A DNA stretch of 40,730 nucleotides from Aquabacterium sp. (lineage in GTDB: Bacteria; Pseudomonadota; Gammaproteobacteria; Burkholderiales; Burkholderiaceae_C), in the NCBI RefSeq assembly GCF_021768455.1, contig NZ_JAIZVX010000016.1, positions 1-40,730 on the forward strand, written 5' to 3'. A model generated the notes under the pieces. That model saw only the letters and a list, made by a program, of their open reading frames with translations, did not search any database and was not told the origin of the DNA. This document shows positions 8,002 to 17,337 of the stretch, piece after piece. How positions within the stretch are numbered: position 1 is the stretch's first letter; each line of letters opens with the position of its first letter. The position numbers and the translations under genes are program-made.

Positions 8002-10584
8002 TCAGGGCGTCGGCACCACGCCGTCGGCACAGCGCTGAGCCAGATGGGCCAGGGCCTCTTCAACCTGGTCGACCAGGACCAGGCAGAGGTCACCAGGCTG
8101 CAAGCGCGACAAGGCGGTGTCGATGGCGATGAACTCGCCCCGGATCTCGTCCACACGCTGCACACGCTGGGCCTTGCTCAGGCCTTCGCGCAACAGGGCC
8201 AGCACCTCGCCGTCCTCGCGGCCACGCTGGCAGGCGTCCTGGAAGAGGATCAGGTCATCGAAGGCCTCACCCAGGATGGCGGTCTGCTCGCGGATGTCTT
8301 CGTCGCGGCGGTCGCCCGCGCCACTGATCACCACCGAGCGGCGCTTGCCCGGCAGCGCGTTCACGGCCGACACGAGGGCGCGCATGGCATCGGGGTTGTG
8401 GCCGTAGTCGGCGATCACGGTGGCCCCGCGGAAGTCCATCACATTGAAGCGGCCGGGGGCGTTGTCGGCGTCGTTCACGAAACTGGCCAGGCCGTTGCGG
8501 ATGCTGTCCCAGTCCAGGCCCGAACTCCAGGCTGCGCCCACCGCGGCCATGACGTTGTCGACCTGGAAGCCGATGCTGCCACCGCGGGTGATGGGGATGT
8601 CGCGCAGAGGCAGGGTTTCGCGCCAGCTGCCTTCGCACACCACGATGGCGTCGCCATCGACCGAGATGGTGCGCTTGCCCTGCGCACGGTGGGCCGTGAG
8701 CACGGGGTTGTGCGAATCGGCCGCGAAGAAAATGACACCGCCAGGGCACTTGGGCGCCATGGCCACCACGATCGGATCGGTGGCATTGAGCACGGCGTAG
8801 CCCGTGGGCGCCACGTTCATGACGATCACGCGCTTGAGCACGGCCAGGTCTTCGACGGTGGTGATGTAGTTCAGGCCCAGGTGGTCACCGGCGCCGATGT
8901 TGGTCACCACCGCGGTCTGGCATCGGTCGTAACCCAGGCCTTCACGCAGGATGCCGCCACGGGCGGTCTCGAAGACGGCCGCATCCACATCGGGGTGCAT
9001 CAGCACGTTGCGGGCGCTCTTGGGGCCGGAGCAGTCGCCACTGTCGATCTGGCGGCCGTTCACGTAGACGCCATCGGTGTTGGTCATGCCCACGCGCAGG
9101 CCACTGGTGGCCAGCAGGTGCGCGGTCAGGCGGGCGGTGGTGGTCTTGCCGTTGGTGCCGGTCACGGCCACCACGGGGATGCGACCATCGTCACCCGGCT
9201 TGTAGAGGTTGGCCACCATGGCCTCACCCACGTTGCGGCCCTTGCCGAAGGACGGCGAGAGGTGCATGCGCAGGCCGGGCGCGGCGTTGACTTCGACGAT
9301 GCCACCGTTCTGCTCTTCGAGGGGCTTGTGCACGCTCTCGGCCAGCACATCGACCCCGCAGATCTCCAGGCCAATGCACTGGGCCGCGGCGATCGCACGG
9401 GCGGCCACCTCGGGGTGAACGTCGTCGGTCACATCGGTGGCGGTGCCGCCGGTGGAGAGGTTGGCGTTGTTGCGCAGGATGACGCGGCGGCCCTTTTCGG
9501 GCACGGAACTCGGCTCCAGACCCTGCACTTCCAGGCGCGCGATGGCGATGTCGTCGAAACGGATCTTGGTGAGCGAGGTGGCGTGGCCTTCGCCACGGCG
9601 CGGGTCGGCGTTGACCTTGTCGACCAGTTCGCGCACGGTGTGCACGCCGTCACCGATCACGTGCGGGGGATCGCGGCGGGCGGCAGCCACCAGCTTGTCG
9701 CCCACCACCAGCAGGCGGAAATCGTTGCCTGGCAGGTATTTTTCAACCATGACCTGGCCGATTTCGGCCGCGGCCTTGTAGGCAATGGCCAGGTGCTCGC
9801 GGCTGACGATGTTGACCGTCACCCCCTTGCCCTGGTTGCCGTCCTGGGGCTTGCAGACCACGGGCAGGCCGATCTCCTGGGCCACGACCCAGGCGTCGTC
9901 CACGTCCGTCACCGGGCGGCCGATGGGCACAGGCACGCCAGCGGCGGCCAGCAGGCGCTTGGTGAGGTCCTTGTCCTGCGCGATGGACTCGGCCACGGCA
10001 CTGGTGGTGTCGACCTCGGCGGCCCAGATGCGGCGCTGCTTGGCACCCCAGCCGAACTGCACCAGGCTGCCCTGGGTCAGGCGGCGCCAGGGGATGCCGC
10101 GCGCGGCAGCAGCGGTCACGATGGAACCGGTGCTCGGGCCCAGGCGGACGTCTTCATCGAGCTCGCGCAAGGCGGCCAGCGAGGCCTCGACATCGAAGCT
10201 GCCGTCGTTCAAGGCCGCATCGACGAGGGCGCGGGCCTGCTCGAACGCCAGCTTGCCCACGGCCTCTTCGCTGTACTCGACGACCACCTGGTAGATGCCG
10301 GCTTCCACCGTGGCCGCGGTGCGGCTGAAGGTGACCGGGCAACCGGCCTGGGCCTGCAGGGCCAGGGTGGCGGCCTCCAGCACATGGGCCAGCGAGATCT
10401 GCCCCGGGCGACCATCCGGGCGCAGCGGGCCCAGGGTGGGGAAGAGTTTGCGCAGGCGCACCTCGAAGCCATCGAGCAGGCTGAGCTCGCGCTCGGCCGG
10501 CTCGCAGGCCACCACGGCTTCGATCGCCGTGTGGCGGCTCCAGAGGTTGGGACCACGCAGGGCCCGGATACGGGAAACGTCCAT
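8002..10584 (-). CDS. cphA: Cyanophycin synthetase CphA
   Basis: Enzyme that polymerises aspartate and arginine into cyanophycin, a nitrogen store, using ATP. The 860-residue length and layout match the family: an N-terminal domain starting RIRALRGPNLWSRHTAIE, an ATP-grasp domain (about residues 190-440, with LPVVCKPQDGNQGKGVTVN and VEKYLPGNDFRLLVVG), and a Mur-ligase-like domain with intact P-loop GTNGKTT at residues 476-482, plus a full C-terminal domain (VIADYGHNPDAMRALV). The ATG at 10584 gives the usual N-terminus; the ribosome site is modest. It lies 55 bp downstream of cphA' and should be co-transcribed with it. Both ATP sites look functional. Confidence 0.95.
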   Translation of the reverse strand: MDVSRIRALRGPNLWSRHTAIEAVVACEPAERELSLLDGFEVRLRKLFPTLGPLRPDGRPGQISLAHVLEAATLALQAQAGCPVTFSRTAATVEAGIYQVVVEYSEEAVGKLAFEQARALVDAALNDGSFDVEASLAALRELDEDVRLGPSTGSIVTAAAARGIPWRRLTQGSLVQFGWGAKQRRIWAAEVDTTSAVAESIAQDKDLTKRLLAAAGVPVPIGRPVTDVDDAWVVAQEIGLPVVCKPQDGNQGKGVTVNIVSREHLAIAYKAAAEIGQVMVEKYLPGNDFRLLVVGDKLVAAARRDPPHVIGDGVHTVRELVDKVNADPRRGEGHATSLTKIRFDDIAIARLEVQGLEPSSVPEKGRRVILRNNANLSTGGTATDVTDDVHPEVAARAIAAAQCIGLEICGVDVLAESVHKPLEEQNGGIVEVNAAPGLRMHLSPSFGKGRNVGEAMVANLYKPGDDGRIPVVAVTGTNGKTTTARLTAHLLATSGLRVGMTNTDGVYVNGRQIDSGDCSGPKSARNVLMHPDVDAAVFETARGGILREGLGYDRCQTAVVTNIGAGDHLGLNYITTVEDLAVLKRVIVMNVAPTGYAVLNATDPIVVAMAPKCPGGVIFFAADSHNPVLTAHRAQGKRTISVDGDAIVVCEGSWRETLPLRDIPITRGGSIGFQVDNVMAAVGAAWSSGLDWDSIRNGLASFVNDADNAPGRFNVMDFRGATVIADYGHNPDAMRALVSAVNALPGKRRSVVISGAGDRRDEDIREQTAILGEAFDDLILFQDACQRGREDGEVLALLREGLSKAQRVQRVDEIRGEFIAIDTALSRLQPGDLCLVLVDQVEEALAHLAQRCADGVVPTP

Positions 10585-10639
10585 CAGCCTATCTCTCTCA
10601 ATGCTTTGCTCAAAGCGTATCGGTGCGCCAGCCAGGGGC

Positions 10640-12859
10640 TCAGCGCGCAGCGCGCGGTGCGGGGTCGTAGGTTTCCAGACCGGCGGCAATCAGCTCGGGC
10701 GAAATGCCCAGGGCCCAGGCCGCGGCCACGGCGGCCAGCAGGTAACGCACGGTGGCGCCCGGCACCGACTGGTCGGCGCCACCGGCCACCATGCGGCGGG
10801 CGGCGTGGCCATTCAGGTCGGCACAGCGAACCGGGCTGTGCCCGTTGTGGCTCAGCAGCACGTGGTGGCCGTCCACCGACACCGTGCGACCGCCCTTCTC
10901 GCGATGGGCCACCAGGACGGGGTTCTCGTGGTCCAGGTCATAGAAGATCACGTCGCCATCGCACAACTCGGCCATCTCGACCAGTCGCTCGTCGGCGGCG
11001 TTCAGCACGGCCACGCCATCGGGCAGGACCACGTCCACCTGGGTGCGCAGCACCTTGAACATCTGCCCAGCCTCGTGGATGTCGTGCTCGGCCAGGGCCG
11101 GTGCCACGGGGGCTTCGGAACCCAGCAGATCCGTCACCACGCCCACGGCGCAGCGGTCGTAGGCCAGGCCATCATTGAGGATGCTGGCGGCGCTGTTTTC
11201 GAGCACCACGGCATTGACCTCGCGGTTCATCAGCAGGCGCTGACCCGAGGCCCAGTTGGCGCGGTCGCCCGCTTCCACCTTGCGGCTGCCCAGGAAAAGG
11301 CCTTCGCGGCAGGCCAGGCCCACGTGGCGGCCACTGAGGTGCAGCAGCCAGGCCGTGAGGCGGGCGATGTTGGCCGTGCCCTGCGAACCCGCGACCCCGA
11401 TGATCGGGATGCGGCCGGACTCGTCTTCGGCAAACAGGTTGTCGACGATGGCCTTGCCCACCGGACGCGGCAGGCCCTCGGCCGGCTTGAGGTGCATCAG
11501 CAGGCCCGGGCCGGCGTTGACCTCGACCACGGCGCCGCGCTGCGGGCCCAGCGGCTTGGAGATGTCTTCCACCACCAGGTCGATGCCGGCAATGTCCAGG
11601 CCCACCACGCGGGCGGCCAGCGAGGCGGCAAAGGCCACGTCGGGGTGGACATCGTCGGTGCAGTCGATGGCCACGTTGCCATTGCGCTGCACCAGCACGC
11701 GCTGGCCGTCGGCCGGCACGGAATCGCCATTCAGGCCCTGGCGCTCCAGCAGCAGGCGCATGGCGGGCTCGCGCTCCAGCACGATGGTCTCGAGCGGGAA
11801 TTCCTCGGCCTCGCCACGGCGGGGATCCGAGTTGAGCTGGCTGTCGATCAGCTGGACCACGGTGTCGCGGCCATTGCCGGTGATGTGCAGGCTTTCGCCA
11901 CGCGCCGCCGCCACGACCTTGCCGCCAACCACCAGCACGCGGTGCTCGTCGCCCGGGATGAAGCGCTCGACGATGACCTCGCTGCCCTCCTGTTCCGCGA
12001 TGCGGTAGGCGGCTTCAATGTCTTCGCGGGTGCTCAGTTCCAGCGACACCCCCCGGCCATGGTTGCCGTCCAGCGGCTTGACCACCACCGGCAGGCCGAT
12101 GTCCTCGGCCGCATCCCAGGCGGCTTCGGGGCTGTCGACCACCTCGCCCTCGGGCACGGGCACGCCGCAAGACTTGAGCAAGGTCTTGGTCAGGTCCTTG
12201 TTGCCGGCGATGCCTTCAGCGATGGCGCTGGTGCGCTCGGTCTCGGCCGTCCAGATGCGACGCTGGGCGCTGCCATGGCCCAACTGGACGAGGTTGCCAT
12301 CGTTCAGGCGGATGTGGGGGATGCCCCGGTCGGTGGCGGCGCCCACGATGGCCGCGGTGGAGGGGCCCAGGTAGCAGTCGTCGATCTGGGTGCGGATGGC
12401 GTCGACCGCCGCTTTCACGTCGAAGGGCGTGTCGTTGATCGCGGCCATGATCAGGGCGTGGCCCTGTTGCAGCGCCACACGCGCCACCTGTTCGTCACGC
12501 GCACGGAACACCATGCGGTAGACGCCGGGCTGGCTGGTGGAGCGCGTCTGGCCAAAGCCCGTGGCCATGCCGGCCAGGTTCAGCAGCTCGATGACGATGT
12601 GCTCCAGCACATGGCCGGCCCAGGTGCCTTCCTGCAGGCGGGCCAGGAAACCACCCCGCTCGCCAACACCGCAGTGGTGTTCGATCAGGGCTGGCAGCCA
12701 GGCTGTGAGGCGTTCATTGAAGCCCGGGAGCAGGTTGGAGGGGAAAGCTTCCAGCTCACCCAGGTCCAGCCAGACTTCCAGCACCGGACGGTAGGTCCAG
12801 ATGTTCGGGCCACGGAGGTAATTGATGCGCTGCAGCGCGATGTCGTTCTTTTGGGTCAT
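10640..12859 (-). CDS. cphA': Second cyanophycin synthetase-like protein CphA'
   Basis: A 739-residue paralogue of CphA. The N-terminal domain (RINYLRGPNIWTYRPVLEVWLD) and ATP-grasp domain (LPVVVKPLDGNHGRGVSLEL, VERFIPGDEHRVLVVGG) look intact. In the Mur-ligase-like part the P-loop is changed to GSQGTAN (residues 491-497), with Thr at the position of the catalytic lysine, and the protein ends without the C-terminal Mur domain that CphA has. So one of the two ligase reactions should be lost. Known CphA2 proteins of cyanobacteria have a similarly reduced C-terminal half and polymerise beta-Asp-Arg dipeptides; a like role, or a helper role beside CphA, is an inference. The ATG at 12859 has only a weak ribosome site. 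Confidence 0.9.
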   Translation of the reverse strand: MTQKNDIALQRINYLRGPNIWTYRPVLEVWLDLGELEAFPSNLLPGFNERLTAWLPALIEHHCGVGERGGFLARLQEGTWAGHVLEHIVIELLNLAGMATGFGQTRSTSQPGVYRMVFRARDEQVARVALQQGHALIMAAINDTPFDVKAAVDAIRTQIDDCYLGPSTAAIVGAATDRGIPHIRLNDGNLVQLGHGSAQRRIWTAETERTSAIAEGIAGNKDLTKTLLKSCGVPVPEGEVVDSPEAAWDAAEDIGLPVVVKPLDGNHGRGVSLELSTREDIEAAYRIAEQEGSEVIVERFIPGDEHRVLVVGGKVVAAARGESLHITGNGRDTVVQLIDSQLNSDPRRGEAEEFPLETIVLEREPAMRLLLERQGLNGDSVPADGQRVLVQRNGNVAIDCTDDVHPDVAFAASLAARVVGLDIAGIDLVVEDISKPLGPQRGAVVEVNAGPGLLMHLKPAEGLPRPVGKAIVDNLFAEDESGRIPIIGVAGSQGTANIARLTAWLLHLSGRHVGLACREGLFLGSRKVEAGDRANWASGQRLLMNREVNAVVLENSAASILNDGLAYDRCAVGVVTDLLGSEAPVAPALAEHDIHEAGQMFKVLRTQVDVVLPDGVAVLNAADERLVEMAELCDGDVIFYDLDHENPVLVAHREKGGRTVSVDGHHVLLSHNGHSPVRCADLNGHAARRMVAGGADQSVPGATVRYLLAAVAAAWALGISPELIAAGLETYDPAPRAAR

Positions 12860-12996
12860 GTCCAGCTTGATTACTGCGCCCGGTCGGACCAGCTGGTGAA
12901 AAGCGAGAACGCGATTGTGAGGCCGGCATCGGTCAAAATGCCACACCTTGCACCAGGGGTCGCGGAGTCGAGACCCAGCCGGGCCATACCATCACC

Positions 12997-15306
12997 ATGC
13001 ACCATCATCACTCCGTCGACGCCTCCGGGCGTCAGGCCGTATCCGAACAATCCAGCGCAAATCTGTCGCTGGCACCAGGGGAGAACGTTCTGGCCAGCCT
13101 GGAGGTTGACCTGAACGCTCAACTTCAATTCTGCGCCATCCCGCTGGTGCTGACCACCCGGCGCCTGGCAAGTCGGCCTGAAACCGCGGCCCCCTGGGCC
13201 GAGTGGGCACTGACCGCCGACCTGGCCCTGCACCAGCACGACCACGCTGGCGTCGGGGTGTTGACCCTGCAAAACAGCCAGCAACGCCTGGCCGTCTGGC
13301 ATTTCACCCTCGAAGCCCAGGCCCAGGTTCTGCGCCTGATCGAGCAGTTCAAGCGCCACCAGGCCGCCCTCGCCACCGGCGACGCCGCCCAGGCCGAAGA
13401 CGCCAGCCTCTGCCCCAGTTGCAAGGCCCAACTGCCGCCCGACAGCGAGGAATGCCCGGTCTGCCACCGCGAGCTGCAAACCCCGCCCTCGACCTGGGTG
13501 CTGCTGCGCCTGTGGCGTTTTGCCAAACCGTATCAGGGCAAACTGGCCGCCGGCTTCGGGCTGACCCTGGCCTCCACGGCCGCGACACTGGTGCCGCCCT
13601 ACCTCACCATGCCGCTGATGGACGAGGTGCTGATCCCCTTCCAGAACGGGCAGACCATCGACCAGCACAAGGTCACCCTGCTGCTGGGCGGGCTGCTGCT
13701 GTCGGCCCTGCTGGCCTGGAGCCTGGGCTGGGCCCGCACCTACCTGCTGGCCCTGGTGTCCGAGCGCATCGGCGCCGACCTGCGCACCACCACCTACGAA
13801 CACCTGCTGCGCCTCTCGCTGGACTACTTCGGCAGCAAGCGCACCGGCGACCTGATGAACCGCGTGGGCTCCGAGACCGACCGCATCAACGTCTTCCTCT
13901 CGCTGCACGCGCTCGACTTCGCCACCGACGTGCTGATGATCGCCATGACGGCGGCCATCCTGGTCTCGATCAACCCCTGGCTGGCCCTGGTCACCCTGGT
14001 GCCCCTGCCCTTCATCGCCTGGCTGATCCACCTGGTGCGCGACCGCCTGCGCACCGGCTTTGAGAAGATCGACCGCGTCTGGGGCGAGGTCACCAACGTG
14101 CTGGCCGACACCATCCCGGGCATCCGCGTGGTCAAGGCCTTTGCGCAAGAGCAGCGCGAAGCCAACCGCTTCAAGGCGGCCAACCAGTACAACCTCGAGG
14201 TCAACGACAAGCTGAACAAGACCTGGTCTCTGTTCACACCCACCGTCTCCCTGCTGACCGAGATCGGCCTGCTGGTGGTCTGGGCCTTCGGCATCTGGCT
14301 GGTGTCGCACCACGACATCACCGTGGGCGTGCTGACCGCCTTCATCGCCTACATCGGGCGCTTCTACGGCCGGCTCGACTCCATGAGCCGCATCGTCTCG
14401 GTCACGCAAAAGGCCGCGGCCGGTGCCAAGCGCATCTTCGACATCCTCGACCACGTCTCCAACGTGCCCGAGCCCGTCAACCCGGTCAAGCTGCCGCCGC
14501 TGCAAGGCGGCATCACCATGGAAAACATCGGCTTCCGCTACGGCAGCCGCTCGGTGGTGCGCAACCTGAGCCTGGACATCCGCCCCGGCGAAATGATCGG
14601 CCTGGTGGGCCACTCAGGCTCGGGCAAGAGCACCCTGGTCAACCTCATCTGCCGCTTCTACGATGTGAGCGACGGGGCCATCAAGGTCGACGGCGTCGAC
14701 ATCCGCCGCATCGCCGTGGCCGATTTCCGCCGCCACATCGGCCTGGTGCTGCAGGAGCCTTTCCTCTTCTTCGGCACCATTGCCGAGAACATCGCCTACG
14801 GCAAGCCGGGCGCCACCCGCGACGAGATCGTGGCCGCCGCCCGCGCTGCCCACGCGCACGAATTCATCCTGCGCCTGCCTCAGGGCTACGACTCGCTGGT
14901 GGGTGAACGGGGTCAGGGCCTGTCGGGCGGTGAGCGCCAGCGCATCTCGATTGCACGCGCCCTGCTGATCGACCCGCGCATCCTCATCCTGGACGAGGCC
15001 ACCTCGGCGGTCGACACCGAGACGGAAAAGGAAATCCAGCGCGCGCTCGACAACCTGGTCAAGGGCCGCACCACCATCGCCATCGCCCACCGTCTGTCGA
15101 CCCTGCGCAAGGCCGATCGCCTGGTGGTGATGGACCGCGGCGAGGTCGTGGAAGTGGGCCCGCACGACGAGCTGATGGCCCTGCAAGGGCACTACTGGCG
15201 CCTGTACGAAGCCCAGGCGCGCAAGGCCGAGCAGGACGCCCTGCTCGACGCCGAGCCCCTGGACCACACCGCCCTGCCCGCAACGCCCCCAGCCATCCAG
15301 GGATGA
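12997..15306 (+). CDS. Cyanophycin-associated ABC transporter (fused permease and ATPase)
   Basis: A 769-residue half-transporter of the exporter type. From the N-terminus: an MHHHH start, a beta-rich domain resembling a PH-like fold (about residues 25-120), a zinc-ribbon with C139, C142, C153 and C156 (CPSC...CPVC), a six-helix membrane domain (about 165-470), and an ATPase with Walker [10 protein letters not shown] near residue 540, signature [16 protein letters not shown] and Walker [13 protein letters not shown]. Proteins of this layout occur beside cphA in proteobacteria and are named cyanophycin metabolism-associated; the substrate is not known. Divergent from cphA' (137 bp apart) and 4 bp before the DUF1854 gene. 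No clear ribosome site precedes the ATG. Confidence 0.88.
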   Translation: MHHHHSVDASGRQAVSEQSSANLSLAPGENVLASLEVDLNAQLQFCAIPLVLTTRRLASRPETAAPWAEWALTADLALHQHDHAGVGVLTLQNSQQRLAVWHFTLEAQAQVLRLIEQFKRHQAALATGDAAQAEDASLCPSCKAQLPPDSEECPVCHRELQTPPSTWVLLRLWRFAKPYQGKLAAGFGLTLASTAATLVPPYLTMPLMDEVLIPFQNGQTIDQHKVTLLLGGLLLSALLAWSLGWARTYLLALVSERIGADLRTTTYEHLLRLSLDYFGSKRTGDLMNRVGSETDRINVFLSLHALDFATDVLMIAMTAAILVSINPWLALVTLVPLPFIAWLIHLVRDRLRTGFEKIDRVWGEVTNVLADTIPGIRVVKAFAQEQREANRFKAANQYNLEVNDKLNKTWSLFTPTVSLLTEIGLLVVWAFGIWLVSHHDITVGVLTAFIAYIGRFYGRLDSMSRIVSVTQKAAAGAKRIFDILDHVSNVPEPVNPVKLPPLQGGITMENIGFRYGSRSVVRNLSLDIRPGEMIGLVGHSGSGKSTLVNLICRFYDVSDGAIKVDGVDIRRIAVADFRRHIGLVLQEPFLFFGTIAENIAYGKPGATRDEIVAAARAAHAHEFILRLPQGYDSLVGERGQGLSGGERQRISIARALLIDPRILILDEATSAVDTETEKEIQRALDNLVKGRTTIAIAHRLSTLRKADRLVVMDRGEVVEVGPHDELMALQGHYWRLYEAQARKAEQDALLDAEPLDHTALPATPPAIQG

Positions 15307-15310
15307 CCCC

Positions 15311-15781
15311 ATGAGCACACCCGACTTCACCCTGGCCCGCGATGCCTTCGGCAAGCTGGTGTTCACCGGCACCGATGGCGTGGCCCATGTGGGCGCCGTG
15401 CCCGTGCGCGCCTTCCCCATCGCCGCGCCCGACGAAGGCCTCTCGCTCATCGGCCCGCAAGGCCATGAACTGGCCTGGGTGCCACGCCTGAGCGCCCTGC
15501 CTGCGGCCCAGCGCGAACTGATCGAGGCCGAACTGGCGCTGCGGGAGTTCACGCCCGTGATCGAACGCATCCGCGAGGTCTCGACCTTCTCGGTGCCCAG
15601 CACCTGGACGGTCGACACCGACCGCGGCCCCACCCACTTCGTGCTGAAAAGCGAAGACGACATCCGCCGCCTCGGCAACGGCCGCCTGCTGATCGCCGCC
15701 AGCCAGGGACTGAGCCTGAGCGTGCGCGACATGGGTGCACTCGACAAGCACTCGCGCAAGCTGCTGGAGCGTTTCCTCTGA
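15311..15781 (+). CDS. DUF1854 family protein linked to cyanophycin metabolism
   Basis: A 156-residue soluble protein of the DUF1854 family, which regularly follows the ABC transporter next to cphA. Characteristic parts are the [18 protein letters not shown] stretch, [29 protein letters not shown], and the closing [19 protein letters not shown]. It begins 4 bp after the transporter stop, so the two are co-translated. No catalytic motif is apparent. A link with cyanophycin rests on gene neighbourhood. Confidence 0.88.
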   Translation: MSTPDFTLARDAFGKLVFTGTDGVAHVGAVPVRAFPIAAPDEGLSLIGPQGHELAWVPRLSALPAAQRELIEAELALREFTPVIERIREVSTFSVPSTWTVDTDRGPTHFVLKSEDDIRRLGNGRLLIAASQGLSLSVRDMGALDKHSRKLLERFL

Positions 15782-15789
15782 GTGCTCAA

Positions 15790-15823
15790 GCGGGCTCAAG
15801 CAGGCTGGCGAGCTGCTGCCCGC
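15790..15823. terminator. Hairpin between convergent genes
   Basis: GCGGGC and AGCAG on the left pair with CTGCT and GCCCGC on the right, with a 3-base bulge and 9-base loop. It fills the 43-bp gap between the DUF1854 gene and the YkgJ-type gene. There is no T run, so termination efficiency is doubtful. Confidence 0.4.
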
Positions 15824-15824
15824 G

Positions 15825-16568
15825 TCAATGGGCCTGCTTGATGGCGTCGAAGGTCTGGGCCATTTCAGACTCGCTGACCTCTTCCAGGCGCGCTGCGGCC
15901 AGCACGTCCTCTCCGGCCAGCCAACGTGCCTCGAGCGAGGCATCGCGCAAGGCCAGGGTGAGCGACTGGTTCAGCTCGTAACTGCCCCAAGGCAACTGGG
16001 CATCCCGCAGCGCCGACTGCATGGCGTTCTGCACCAGGCTGCGCACGTTCATGTGCGGTTCTGAATAGGGGATGCTGTCACTGCGACCCGATGCAGCCTG
16101 TGCACAGGCGCGCTTGTCGTACGAGGCCAGGCCCCTGCAGGCCAGCGGCCGAACCTGGTACACCACGCAGACGCCCTGTGCGATGAAGGGGCAACGCTGG
16201 CGGGCCTTGACCCGCTCGGACTCGCTCAGTCCCTGGGTGCGGGCATCGGCCTGGGCAATCTGGCCCGGCAGGTCCACACCACGGGCCTGCAGACCCGGGT
16301 CCACCGCCCGGATGAACCGCGCCATCAAGAACACCTCCGGGGCGGTGGCACTCACACGCAGCGTGCAACAGGTGGCGCACCCCCGGCCGCAATCGACCTC
16401 GGGCAGCCCTTCTGACTGCACGGCCACGTTGGCATCGAAGCTGCCAAAGGCCAGGCTCAGCAGGCCTTCGATCAAGGCTGGCTGCCCGGGCCGCTCGCGC
16501 AAAACCTGGGCATAGGCCCCATGCAGATGCTGGAAGTAAGCCAGCGACGACAGCTGCGGCGCCCCCAT
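15825..16568 (-). CDS. YkgJ-type cysteine-cluster protein (putative Fe/Zn-binding)
   Basis: A 247-residue protein whose central part matches the YkgJ (CxxxCxxCC) family: C60, C64, C67 and C68 in DCGRGCATCC, then C126, C134 and C144 in CPFIAQGVCVVYQVRPLACR, and C155. Such proteins are thought to bind iron or zinc; the function is unproven. The ATG at 16568 lies 4 bp after the previous stop with GGAGA 9 bp upstream. It is the last gene of the four-gene group behind nifK and probably shares its transcript. A role in Fe-S or metal handling for nitrogenase is plausible from context. Confidence 0.78.
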   Translation of the reverse strand: MGAPQLSSLAYFQHLHGAYAQVLRERPGQPALIEGLLSLAFGSFDANVAVQSEGLPEVDCGRGCATCCTLRVSATAPEVFLMARFIRAVDPGLQARGVDLPGQIAQADARTQGLSESERVKARQRCPFIAQGVCVVYQVRPLACRGLASYDKRACAQAASGRSDSIPYSEPHMNVRSLVQNAMQSALRDAQLPWGSYELNQSLTLALRDASLEARWLAGEDVLAAARLEEVSESEMAQTFDAIKQAH

Positions 16569-16572
16569 GGGT

Positions 16573-17082
16573 TCAGTTCTCCGCCACCACTTCCAGGGCC
16601 AGCAGCTGTTCGCGCAAGGCATGCAGGGCGCGCCAGCCATTGGCCTGCTCATAGAAAGGCTCGATGGTCTCGGTGGCCAGCACGGCCTCCGGATCGCTCC
16701 AGTAAATGCGCACATCGCGCAAAGGCCCTTGAGCGGAGTCTGCGGCCACGCGGGCCCGCAAAGCCGCCTCGCAAGCGGCCTCGACGCTCACCGGTTCGGG
16801 CTGGTAGGCCCCGCGACCCAGTTGGTGGTCGGCACGGTAGAGGTCGGTGTCCCAGCCGTGCTCATCCCCCAGACTGCAGATGCCGGGGAAGGCCTCTCGG
16901 GCCGCATCCGGCTCGCCGTCATGCCCCACCAGGTCCAGCAGCTCACGGGCCGTCGTGACGTCGTGGATCTCCCACTCGTCCAGCGGATCGGCCGCGGCCA
17001 CCTTGCGAAAGAAATCTTCCGCATCGAAAGCGAACCAGGCTGACGGGTCGCCCTCGTGGGGCAGTTCGACGACGTAGATCAT
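16573..17082 (-). CDS. Unknown nif-cluster protein, 169 residues
   Basis: I do not recognise this protein. It is acidic, rich in Trp and Ala, has no signal peptide or membrane segment, and has one cysteine near the middle (FPGICSLGDEHGWD) and a second in the helix around residue 100. It opens with MIYVVELPHEGDPSAWFAFDAEDFFRKV. Its ATG overlaps the stop of the eight-cysteine gene (ATGA) and it is followed 4 bp later by the YkgJ-type gene, so it is part of a coupled group. The context suggests an accessory role in nitrogen fixation; nothing in the sequence shows an activity. Confidence 0.7.
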   Translation of the reverse strand: MIYVVELPHEGDPSAWFAFDAEDFFRKVAAADPLDEWEIHDVTTARELLDLVGHDGEPDAAREAFPGICSLGDEHGWDTDLYRADHQLGRGAYQPEPVSVEAACEAALRARVAADSAQGPLRDVRIYWSDPEAVLATETIEPFYEQANGWRALHALREQLLALEVVAEN

Positions 17083-17324
17083 GCGCCCGCCGAAGGGCGC
17101 GGATCGCCCATGAGGCTGCGAATGAAGCCCACGGCTTCCGGTGCCAGCAGCTCACGCTTGCCCACGGCACCGCACTTCACGCACTTGCCAGACGCGTCAA
17201 AACCCTGGTTGGTGCACAGCTCGGGCTTGTTCTGAGTGCAGCCGATTTCGCCGCACACGCATTTGTAGAGAGAGCCGTTGCACAGCATCTTGTAGCCCGC
17301 ACGGGCGCCATCACATCGAACCAT
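17079..17324 (-). CDS. Small eight-cysteine protein (81 residues)
   Basis: A short protein with eight cysteines at positions 4, 15, 22, 24, 29, 37, 48 and 51 (KCVCGEIGC and KCVKCG being the densest), likely to bind zinc or an Fe-S cluster. The ATG at 17324 has a strong AGGAGA site 5-6 bp upstream, which makes the small size credible. The last 30 residues lack cysteines. The stop overlaps the next ATG by 4 bp. I do not know a named family for it. The pattern is not the CxxCxxCxxxCP of bacterial ferredoxins, so a zinc-ribbon-like or novel metal site is more likely. Confidence 0.75.
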   Translation of the reverse strand: MVRCDGARAGYKMLCNGSLYKCVCGEIGCTQNKPELCTNQGFDASGKCVKCGAVGKRELLAPEAVGFIRSLMGDPRPSAGA

Positions 17325-17337
17325 GGTGATCTCCTGT

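Noticed and set aside
4877-11058. Very long plus-strand open frames (up to about 1,000 codons) opposite nifN, nifE and cphA
   Set aside because: They are antisense shadows produced by GC-rich codon use. Their translations are His/Gln/Val-rich without motifs, whereas the minus-strand frames are clear nif and cph proteins.
12860-12996. Search for a sigma-54 or NifA element before cphA'
   Set aside because: No GG-N10-GC with proper context and no TGT-N10-ACA was found, so nif-type control of the cph genes is not shown.
12871-14613. Minus-strand 580-codon frame opposite the ABC transporter
   Set aside because: Composition is Gln/His/Gly-rich with no motif, and the plus-strand frame carries Walker A, Walker B and signature motifs.
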